Position numbers and translations under genes: made by a program. A model generated the notes under the pieces. It was not told where the DNA came from. It made no database searches and was given only the letters and a program-made list of their open reading frames with translations. A stretch of DNA of 6,831 nucleotides from Halobacteriales archaeon QS_9_67_15 (GTDB taxonomy: Archaea > Halobacteriota > Halobacteria > Halobacteriales > Haloarculaceae), in the NCBI GenBank assembly GCA_003023165.1, contig PXSD01000041.1:1-6831 (forward strand). Reading direction: 5' to 3'. Shown piece after piece: positions 1-5,655 of the stretch (the first letter of the stretch is position 1; every line of letters starts with the position of its first letter).

Positions 1-27
1 AGTCGCAGTTGCGCTCTTATCTGAACA

Positions 28-58
28 GTGCCATCTGTAAGGCACAATCGCTTTTGCT
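28..58. other. Small hairpin followed by a short T run, upstream of the helicase gene
   Basis: GTGCC at 28-32 and GGCAC at 41-45 form a 5-bp stem with an 8-nt loop. A TTTT tract follows at 53-56. This could be the end of a transcript entering from the left or part of the helicase leader. The stem is short and could be chance. An in-frame TAA at 38-40 shows that the helicase reading frame does not extend past this point. Confidence 0.25.
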
Positions 59-82
59 CCGCTCCCCAAGAGACTGGTAGAC

Positions 83-2455
83 GTGGACGAGACGATCCGG
101 TGGCTGCAGGGGCGACCCTACTACGACGGACAGGTCACCGAGCGGCGCACGACGCCCGGCCGCGAGGCGACCGTCGCCGACGTCGAACTCGACTCGCGAC
201 TGGCGAGTGCGCTCGAATCCGACGGCGTCGACCGCCTCTACGACCACCAGGCTCGTGCCGTCTCGGCCGTCCGCGGCGGCGACAACGTCGTGCTCGCGAC
301 GCCGACGGCCAGCGGGAAGTCCGTCGCCTACACCGTCCCCGCCTTCGAGCGGGCGCTCGACGAACGGGCGACGACGCTGTACGTCGCACCGCAGGTAGCG
401 CTCATCAACGACCAGGAGGAGACGCTCACCGAGTTGGCCCACGGCCTCGGCTTCGGGTCGGGCGTCTCCGTCGCGCAGTACACTGGTCGACAGGACCGCT
501 CGGAGAAGGAGGCCATCCGCGAGCGCCGGCCGACGGTGCTGCTGACGACGCCAGACATGCTCCACTACGGGATCATGCCCCACGCCCACCGGCTATGGGA
601 CTGGTTCTTCGAGCGGCTGGAGACCGTCGTCGTCGACGAGGTCCACGAGTACCGCGGCGTGTTCGGCAGTCACGTCTCGATGGTGTTCCGACGTCTTCAG
701 CGGGTCTGCGAGCGCTTCGACGCCGGTGACGAGCGACGGTCGTCATCTCGGGGGGCCGGGTCCCCCGGCGACCCGGACTGGGTCTGCTGCTCGGCGACGA
801 TAGGGAATCCCGTCGACCACGCCGCGACGGTCACCGGACAGTCGCCCGACTCGTTCGCGCTCGTCGACGAGGACACCAGCGCCACGGGGCCGACACACTG
901 GCTGTTCTGGAACCCGCCGGAGTACGAGGGCGGCGAGGGGTTCGGGAGCGGTCGCCGCCGCTCCAGTCACGTCGAGACCGAGCGACTGTTCGTCGACCTC
1001 GTGGCGCGGGGCTACCAGACGGTCGCGTTCGCACAGTCGCGCCAGGTCGCCGAGCGCTACGCGACCGATAGCGCCAGCGACCTCCACGACCGCGGCGAGC
1101 ACGCGGCCGCGCGGTCGGTTCACGCCTACCAGGCAGCGCTCACCGACGAGCGCCGCGGCGAAATCGAGGACGGGCTCGACTCAGGCGAGGTGCGAGGAGT
1201 CTGGAGCACGAACGCGCTCGAACTCGGCGTGGACATCGGCGGCCTCGACGCGGTCCTGCTCGACGGCTACCCCGGGACGCGGATGGCCGCCTTCCAGCAG
1301 GGCGGGCGCGCCGGTCGCGGCACCGACCCGTCGCTGGTCGCCATGGTCGCCGGCGAGGACCAGCTCGACCAGTACCTGATGACCCATCCGCGGGACTTCT
1401 TCGAGAACGAACCCGAAGAGGCCATCTCGAACCCCGAGAACGCACATCTCCTCCCGGACCACGTCCGCGCCGCCGCGCGAGAGACGTGGCTCAAACCCGA
1501 CGATGACGACCACTTCGGCGACCCGTTCCCCGATATCGTCACCGAACTCACCGAGTCCGGCGACCTCGACCGGCGGACGACCGACGCGGGCCTGCGCTGG
1601 CTCTACGACGGCGAGGGGAGCCCCCAGCACGAGATGAGCCTGCGCACCGTCGGCGACCGTGACGTGCAACTCCGCGACCGCCGGGACGGGAACGCCATCG
1701 CGACGCTGTCGTTCGGAGACGCACTCCGCGACGCCCACCCCGGCGCGGTCTACCACCACCAGGGCCAGGACTACGAGGTGGTCGACCTCGACCTGCGGAA
1801 CGACGTTGCGAACCTCGCGCCGGTGAACCCGAACTACTACACGCAGGTTCTCCACGACAAGACGATTACCGTCGAGGACGACCGCCGGGAACGGGTACTG
1901 CCAACCCACGACGACGTGACCGTCCGCTTCGCCGACGTGAGCATGCGCAAGCAGATCACCGGCTTCGAACGCCGCGACCGTCAGAGCGGTGACCCCATCG
2001 GACGGGAGCCCCTCGACCTCCCGGAGACGACGTTCGACACCGAAGCCGTCTACTTCACCGTCCCCGCCGAGGTCGAGACCGACGTCCGTGCGGCCGGCGA
2101 GCGCCCCGACGCGTTCCCCGGCGCGATCCACGCCGCCGAACACGGGATGATTTCACTGTTCCCCCTGTCTTTCCTCTGTGACCGCCGCGACGTGGGCGGC
2201 CTTTCCACGCCACAGCACCCACACACCGACTGCGCGACGATCTTCGTCTACGACGGCTACCCCGGCGGTGTCGGGCTGACGAGTCGCGCGTACGAGACTG
2301 TGGTCGACCTCATGGAGCGGACGCTTGGGATGCTCCGCGACTGCCCCTGCGCGTCCGGCTGTCCGGCCTGCGTCCAGTCGCCCCACTGCGGGAACGCCAA
2401 CGACCCCCTGGACAAGCACCTGGCCGCCGACCTCCTCGCCGCGCTCGTCGAATAG
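83..2455 (+). CDS. MrfA/YprA/Hrq1-type DEAD/DEAH helicase with DUF1998 zinc module
   Basis: A 790-residue superfamily 2 ATP-dependent DNA helicase, full length for its family. Visible motifs: YDHQ (Q-like, 53-56); Walker A TPTASGKS with Lys79; motif II DEVH (185-188); motif III SAT (237-239); a motif IV-like FAQSR (316-320); motif V STNALELGVDIGG (375-387); motif VI QQGGRAGRG (405-413). The C-terminal DUF1998 part has CDRRDVGG (C699), YDGYPGGVG (723-731) and a cluster C754-x-C756-x3-C760-x2-C763 with C769, expected to bind zinc. Bacillus MrfA acts in mitomycin C damage repair, and yeast Hrq1 is a RecQ4-like relative. A role in repair is inferred from the family. GTG at 83 is chosen because a TAA lies 42 nt upstream and no ATG or GTG lies between. 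A Ser/Gly-rich loop (about 216-230) just before motif III looks like a lineage insertion. No MrfB/YprB-like exonuclease gene is adjacent. Lhr-type helicases are less likely because of the DUF1998 end. Confidence 0.93.
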   Translation: MDETIRWLQGRPYYDGQVTERRTTPGREATVADVELDSRLASALESDGVDRLYDHQARAVSAVRGGDNVVLATPTASGKSVAYTVPAFERALDERATTLYVAPQVALINDQEETLTELAHGLGFGSGVSVAQYTGRQDRSEKEAIRERRPTVLLTTPDMLHYGIMPHAHRLWDWFFERLETVVVDEVHEYRGVFGSHVSMVFRRLQRVCERFDAGDERRSSSRGAGSPGDPDWVCCSATIGNPVDHAATVTGQSPDSFALVDEDTSATGPTHWLFWNPPEYEGGEGFGSGRRRSSHVETERLFVDLVARGYQTVAFAQSRQVAERYATDSASDLHDRGEHAAARSVHAYQAALTDERRGEIEDGLDSGEVRGVWSTNALELGVDIGGLDAVLLDGYPGTRMAAFQQGGRAGRGTDPSLVAMVAGEDQLDQYLMTHPRDFFENEPEEAISNPENAHLLPDHVRAAARETWLKPDDDDHFGDPFPDIVTELTESGDLDRRTTDAGLRWLYDGEGSPQHEMSLRTVGDRDVQLRDRRDGNAIATLSFGDALRDAHPGAVYHHQGQDYEVVDLDLRNDVANLAPVNPNYYTQVLHDKTITVEDDRRERVLPTHDDVTVRFADVSMRKQITGFERRDRQSGDPIGREPLDLPETTFDTEAVYFTVPAEVETDVRAAGERPDAFPGAIHAAEHGMISLFPLSFLCDRRDVGGLSTPQHPHTDCATIFVYDGYPGGVGLTSRAYETVVDLMERTLGMLRDCPCASGCPACVQSPHCGNANDPLDKHLAADLLAALVE

Positions 2456-2547
2456 CCTCCCGTCGCAGTCGCGTTCGTCCGCTCAGTCGCGTCGGCGTTC
2501 GCCTCAATCCCCCATCGGTCATCCCGCCCGACTGCCTGCACTGAATT

Positions 2548-2571
2548 CGGTGGAAAACGTTTTTTCGACCG
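2548..2571 (+). terminator. Likely transcription terminator of the helicase gene
   Basis: A run of six T (2560-2565) sits inside nested inverted repeats: the palindrome AAAACGTTTT (2554-2563) flanked by CGGT (2548-2551) and ACCG (2568-2571). Archaeal termination relies mainly on T tracts, and this is the longest T tract near the helicase stop, about 105 nt downstream. A distance of 105 nt is long, so this is an inference. Confidence 0.45.
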
Positions 2572-2733
2572 TTTCGTCTGTTTCGCGTCGCGCCTCGAAC
2601 TGTTGCGACTGTTTCACTCCGAGCGGCGAACGGCGAGTTAGCGGGGTCGCGTCCACCGATTGCGAGCGTTCGCGTAGCGGCTGTCGGGGAGGGACGACGG
2701 CAACTGTCGGGACGGGTTTGCGGTTCTTTGATA

Positions 2734-2744
2734 CTGTCGGACAG
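2734..2744. promoter_or_regulatory. Palindrome CTGTC-G-GACAG upstream of the DUF7344 gene
   Basis: A perfect 5-1-5 inverted repeat ends 61 nt before the start codon at 2806, next to an AT-rich TTTGATA (2727-2733). The 10-nt word TGTCGGACAG (2735-2744) recurs at 6441-6450, upstream of the small membrane protein gene. It could be a binding site for a dimeric regulator, possibly the adjacent winged-helix protein. This is a pattern-based proposal with no known regulator matched. Confidence 0.35.
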
Positions 2745-2805
2745 ATAGCGAAACACGGGGCGCGGTAGACCACGCGGTCGTTCCGGAGCCCCCGTCAGGC
2801 CAACC

Positions 2806-3225
2806 ATGTCAGACACGCACACGCGAACGGGGCAGGCCCGCAATCGGCCGTCGATCGACGCGACCGAAATAGAGACGATGCACGACGTCTTCTCGGACTG
2901 GGAGCGGCGTGCGATCCTCTACTGCCTGCAAGAACGGGACAGTCGCGTGCCCGTCAAGACAGTGGCGGCCGACCTCGTCGGCTGGTGGCGCGGACACGAG
3001 CGGCCGGTCTCGACCGACGACGATGTCGTGGCTCAGGTCAGGGACCGTCTCGGCTATGCACACCTGCTCGAGCTACACGAGTTCGGGGTCGTTTCCTACG
3101 ACCCGCGGAGGGAGACGGTCTGCCTGGCCGACGACATGAAAGTCTCGGTCAGCGAGCCGTGGTCCGACCGGCCGGCAGAGGCCGAGGCCGGGCAGCGGCT
3201 GTCGCTCGACGCCACCGACCAATAA
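2806..3225 (+). CDS. Small winged-helix protein, DUF7344-like putative transcriptional regulator
   Basis: A 139-residue soluble protein. After a polar 24-residue head, residues 25-105 read as a haloarchaeal winged helix. A first helix carries the F-x3-ERRAILYCLQE pattern (29-43). Next come a VPVKTVAADLVGWW segment (48-61), a helix around DDDVVAQVRDRLGYAHLLEL (71-90), then the EFGVVSYDPRRETVCLAD beta wing (92-109). The order 'RR-x-x-LY-L ... LA ... H-L-L-G-V-V-x-YD' is what I recognise as the DUF7344 pattern. A 30-residue acidic tail follows. The targets are unknown; a role in DNA binding is inferred. ATG at 2806 is taken because the polar head is normal for such proteins, but ATG at 2878 (Met25), just before the domain, is a possible start. 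The gene stands alone, 350 nt after the helicase and 204 nt before the calcium-repeat gene, which also ends in a winged helix. Confidence 0.8.
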   Translation: MSDTHTRTGQARNRPSIDATEIETMHDVFSDWERRAILYCLQERDSRVPVKTVAADLVGWWRGHERPVSTDDDVVAQVRDRLGYAHLLELHEFGVVSYDPRRETVCLADDMKVSVSEPWSDRPAEAEAGQRLSLDATDQ

Positions 3226-3280
3226 TACCTCCTTACTGTTCAATCACCAGCGCTGTCGTCGGTAGGCGTCTCGTTGCGCT

Positions 3281-3299
3281 GAGAAAACAGTCTATACCC
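3281..3299 (+). promoter_or_regulatory. Candidate BRE/TATA promoter for the calcium-repeat regulator gene
   Basis: GAGAAAACAG followed by TCTATACC resembles an archaeal BRE (purine/A-rich) plus TATA box. It lies in the AT-richest part of the 204-nt spacer 3226-3429. Initiation about 25 nt downstream would leave a leader of roughly 110 nt. No TATA-like sequence is seen around 3403, where a leaderless promoter for the ATG at 3430 would sit. A weak hairpin CGCTC/GAGCG (3347-3351/3360-3364) would fall in this leader. Confidence 0.4.
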
Positions 3300-3429
3300 T
3301 TCACTTGCCAGCATCAAGTATCTAACGCCAGTCATTCAAAGTACACCGCTCTGTCATCTGAGCGCATCGGTCTCCGGTCGTAGAGCGAACGGGACTGTGT
3401 CCAAGTGACGGGCAAGCATCTACGACGCT

Positions 3430-4908
3430 ATGGAACAGAACGTTCACGTTTGGTTTTTCGCGGCCCTCGTACTGGTGGGTAGCGCGGTCCCGCTCGTCTC
3501 GGCCGCCCCCGCAGTCGCCACGGCAGTCGACGCCGACATCAGCGACCTCTCTTACCGCGGCGACGGCGAGGTCGACGCACTCAACGACGAGTTCGCTGTC
3601 TGGCGAAACGCGACACACGTCTTCGCGGTGACGGTCGACAGCGACAGCGGCCTCGAATCGGGCTCAGTGTGTCTAACCGCGACCGGCGCCGACCGCGAAC
3701 TCGGGTGCCAGCCCGTCTCCGTCGCGGCCGGCGGGAACCAGACCGCGACCGTCGAGGTCGGTCAGTGGTCGGAGAACCTGACCGGGCGACAGGAGGTCGA
3801 GTTCTCGGTGTCCGAGCGGAACGCGTCGACGACGCTCGACAGCACGACTACCTCGATCACCGTCCTCGAACGCAGCGCCGACCTCGACGGCGACAGACTC
3901 ACGAACGAGCGAGAGGCCGCAGTCGGCACGTCGCTCCGCTCGAACGACACGGACGGCGAGGGTCTCTCGGACCGGGGGGAAGTCGAGACCTACGAGACGT
4001 CGCCGACGAACAACGACACCGACGGCGACGGCCTCTCCGATTACGAGGAGATCGAGGAGTCCCAGACCGACCCGACGAAGACCGACACGGACGACGACGG
4101 TCTCTCGGACCCACGCGAGCTCGAACTGGGGACGAACCCGAACAAGGCCGATACGGACGGCGACGGCGTCGCCGACGGGCTCGAAGTCAACACCTACAAC
4201 ACCGACCCCACGGCGCCCGACACCGACGACGACGGCCTCGAAGACGGGCCGGAGGTGAACACCTACGGCACGAACCCGACGAACCTCGATACGGACGGCG
4301 ACGGCCTCGAAGACGGGCCGGAGGTCGACGAGTACGAGACGGACCCGACGGAGCCCGATACGGACAGCGACGGCGTCCCGGACCCTCAGGAGGTCGACGC
4401 GTCCGGTGACGACGGCGTCCCGATCGCCCTGGCCGGACTGGTCGGCGTCGGGGTCGCCGTCGTCGCACTCATAGTCTTCTTCGCGTGGTCGAGCCCAAGG
4501 CCCGTCGCTCGCGTCCGTCGCGCGCTCGGTGGCGGAGACGTGGAGACCGAGCCCGTGGAGACGCCCAGCGAGAACGGCGCACCGCCGGACGGAGAGGCCA
4601 CGCCCACCGCGGTCGTCTCCGCCGGCAGCGCCCGGACCGTGGAGGACGAACCGACGGCCGACGACGAGGTGCCGACCGAGTTCCTCTCCGACGAGGAGGT
4701 CGTGTTCACGCTCCTCGACGACAACGACGGCCAGATGCGCCAGGCCGCCCTCGTCGACGAGACCGACTGGTCGAAATCCAAGGTCAGCCGCGTCCTCTCC
4801 ACGATGGAGGACGACGGGTCTATCGTCAAGGTCGACGTGGGCCGCGGGAACGTCATCGTCCGCCCCGAAGACCTCCCCCCGGGCGCCGAGTCGGCGCTCG
4901 ACGAGTGA
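3430..4908 (+). CDS. Signal peptide + TSP type 3 calcium repeats + TM helix + cytoplasmic winged helix: putative membrane-bound one-component regulator
   Basis: A 492-residue protein. Residues 1-25 are a Sec-type signal peptide (hydrophobic 7-23, likely cleavage after VSA at 25), without a basic N-region. Residues 26-150 look like a beta-rich ectodomain with two cysteines (C81, C93) that could form a disulfide. Residues 151-329 hold eight D-x-D-x-D-G-type loops beginning at 151, 173, 196, 219, 241, 264, 287 and 310, mostly at 23-residue spacing. Each has Asp at 1 and 3, Asp/Glu at 5 and Glu at 12, as in thrombospondin type 3/EF-hand-like calcium sites. Residues 330-353 form one transmembrane helix with small-residue spacing (A335, G336, G339, G341, A343), followed by RPVARVRR (357-364), which places the C-terminus inside. 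A Pro/Glu/Thr linker (365-416) leads to a winged helix at 418-478, with recognition helix WSKSKVSRVLSTME (447-460) and wing VDVGRGNVIV (468-477). This C-terminal domain resembles haloarchaeal DUF7343-type helix-turn-helix domains. The architecture predicts a surface sensor acting directly on DNA; ligand and targets are unknown. The ATG is the first one after an in-frame TGA at 3406. The gene is convergent with the cyclo-ligase gene, 31 nt away. Confidence 0.88.
   Translation: MEQNVHVWFFAALVLVGSAVPLVSAAPAVATAVDADISDLSYRGDGEVDALNDEFAVWRNATHVFAVTVDSDSGLESGSVCLTATGADRELGCQPVSVAAGGNQTATVEVGQWSENLTGRQEVEFSVSERNASTTLDSTTTSITVLERSADLDGDRLTNEREAAVGTSLRSNDTDGEGLSDRGEVETYETSPTNNDTDGDGLSDYEEIEESQTDPTKTDTDDDGLSDPRELELGTNPNKADTDGDGVADGLEVNTYNTDPTAPDTDDDGLEDGPEVNTYGTNPTNLDTDGDGLEDGPEVDEYETDPTEPDTDSDGVPDPQEVDASGDDGVPIALAGLVGVGVAVVALIVFFAWSSPRPVARVRRALGGGDVETEPVETPSENGAPPDGEATPTAVVSAGSARTVEDEPTADDEVPTEFLSDEEVVFTLLDDNDGQMRQAALVDETDWSKSKVSRVLSTMEDDGSIVKVDVGRGNVIVRPEDLPPGAESALDE
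3880..4392 (+). repeat. Tandem 69-bp coding repeats encoding eight calcium-binding loops
   Basis: The repeats are in frame within the gene at 3430-4908. Unit starts fall at 3880, 3946, 4015, 4084, 4150, 4219, 4288 and 4357. Spacing is 69 bp except two 66-bp steps (3880 to 3946 and 4084 to 4150). At the DNA level the last full units are the most alike: the 26-nt word beginning GACGGCCTCGAAGACGGGCC starts at 4231 and again at 4300. The first unit is the most diverged, with Arg in place of the loop Gly. This suggests recent duplication at the 3' end of the array, and unit number may vary between strains. Confidence 0.9.
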
Positions 4909-4939
4909 GCGGCGCCAGAGACCCGGCCGCCACCGGCTC

Positions 4940-5647
4940 TCACTCGTCGGGGACGAACGCGTCCAGGACGGGGATCTCCGCGATCCGCTCGTCGTCGAGC
5001 GCGTCCCAGTCGATCCCGTCCGGGCGCTCCTGAGCAGTCTTCGTCCGGACCACGCGCTCGGGAGTCACGACCACGTCGAGCGGTACGTCGTGGGCGTCGA
5101 CCGGAATATCCTCGTGGACCTGCAGTTCGTGGACCGTCGTGGCGACCGTCGTCTCGGCGTCGACGAGGCCGAGTTCCGTCAGCACGGCGAACTCGAGGTC
5201 GCTGTAGCCCTCGCCCTTCCCGACGCGCGCGCCGTCGGGCGAGACCGCGACGCTCCCGACGACGACGAGGTCGAGCCGGTCGACGGCGTCCGGCCCGACC
5301 TGTTCGGCGTGGTCGTCGACGCCGGAGACGGTCGCGGCGGCGTCGGGGTCGGCGAGGTCCGCGGGGTCGAGTCGGTAGAAGCACCGCTCGTCGCGGAGCC
5401 GCGGCACCGCCATGAAGACCGTCCTGCCGGCGTCGAGGGCGCCGCGTCGGACCGGGAGTTGCGGCGCGTCGGGGTTGGCCTTGAGCGTCTCCGCAGTGGC
5501 CCACTCGTCGAGACCGGCCAGCCGCTCGGCGGCGGCGTCGGCACCGGCGAAGTTGGGGATCCGGCCGTGTGGCGGGAAGGGGAAACGAGCTTCGCCGCCG
5601 TCTTCGAGGGCGTCCCAGACGCGGGTACGGAGAGCGTCTTTGTCCAT
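4940..5647 (-). CDS. 5-formyltetrahydrofolate cyclo-ligase family protein, MTHFSD-like (COG0212)
   Basis: A 235-residue cytoplasmic protein. The family enzyme converts 5-formyltetrahydrofolate to 5,10-methenyltetrahydrofolate using ATP. The signature is GKGEGYSDLEFA (143-154), equivalent to G-x-G-x-GYYD-R in classical MTHFS. DLVVVGSVAVS (126-136) and the late VVVTPERVV (192-200) are also family segments. The N-terminal part FPFPPHGRIPNF (22-33), the KANPD-P-PVR segment (56-67) and VPRLRDE (81-87) follow the pattern I recall for MTHFS domain-containing (MTHFSD-like) proteins rather than bacterial YgfA/MTHFS. The second Tyr of the signature is Ser149 and the Arg after Asp150 is missing, so catalysis is not assured. 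The start ATG lies 8 nt after the cheC stop with no Shine-Dalgarno in between, which suggests translation coupled to cheC. It ends 31 nt from the convergent calcium-repeat gene. Confidence 0.82.
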   Translation of the reverse strand: MDKDALRTRVWDALEDGGEARFPFPPHGRIPNFAGADAAAERLAGLDEWATAETLKANPDAPQLPVRRGALDAGRTVFMAVPRLRDERCFYRLDPADLADPDAAATVSGVDDHAEQVGPDAVDRLDLVVVGSVAVSPDGARVGKGEGYSDLEFAVLTELGLVDAETTVATTVHELQVHEDIPVDAHDVPLDVVVTPERVVRTKTAQERPDGIDWDALDDERIAEIPVLDAFVPDE

Positions 5648-5655
5648 CGGGACCG

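Larger units (their letters stand above)
2456..2805. other. 350-nt non-coding region with short repeats, between helicase and DUF7344 gene
   Basis: I see no convincing gene here. Frames that stay open on either strand give proteins of composition unlike haloarchaeal proteins and extend from shadow frames of the helicase. The stretch is less GC-rich than its surroundings around 2540-2620. It contains a T-rich terminator candidate (2548-2571), three GTTTC words (2571-2575, 2580-2584, 2611-2615), an inverted copy GCGAAACA at 2748-2755 matching TGTTTCGC at 2579-2586, and three CTGTCGG words starting at 2681, 2704 and 2734. It therefore probably holds the helicase terminator and the promoter/operator of the downstream winged-helix gene. 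A small non-coding RNA cannot be excluded. Confidence 0.5.

Noticed and set aside
1181..2143. Long open frame (320 codons) on the minus strand inside the helicase gene
   Set aside because: It lies entirely opposite the helicase reading frame, has no recognisable motif and is Val/Arg-rich in the way shadow frames of GC-rich genes are.
2325..2768. 147-codon plus-strand frame running from the helicase end into the intergenic region
   Set aside because: It starts inside the helicase in another frame, is Arg/Ser/Pro-rich and has no recognisable domain.
2519..2773. 84-codon minus-strand frame in the intergenic region, considered as a small gene
   Set aside because: Its product is basic and Ser/Arg/Thr-rich, unlike neighbouring acidic proteins, with no clear domain or start signal.
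3347..3364. CGCTC/GAGCG hairpin before the calcium-repeat gene, considered as a riboswitch or terminator
   Set aside because: A 5-bp stem with an 8-nt loop and no T run or conserved core is too weak to call.
3880..4392. Regularly spaced repeats considered as a CRISPR array
   Set aside because: The units are contiguous, in frame and protein-coding, with no unique spacers between identical repeats.
3669..4409. Arg-rich plus-strand frame within the repeat region
   Set aside because: It is a frame-shifted reading of the 69-bp Asp/Gly repeats; its repetitive Arg composition is an artefact.
4386..5504. Long minus-strand open frame (372 codons) across the end of the calcium-repeat gene and the cyclo-ligase gene
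   Set aside because: Its Arg/Pro/Gly-rich composition is not haloarchaeal, and it overlaps two well-supported genes on different strands.
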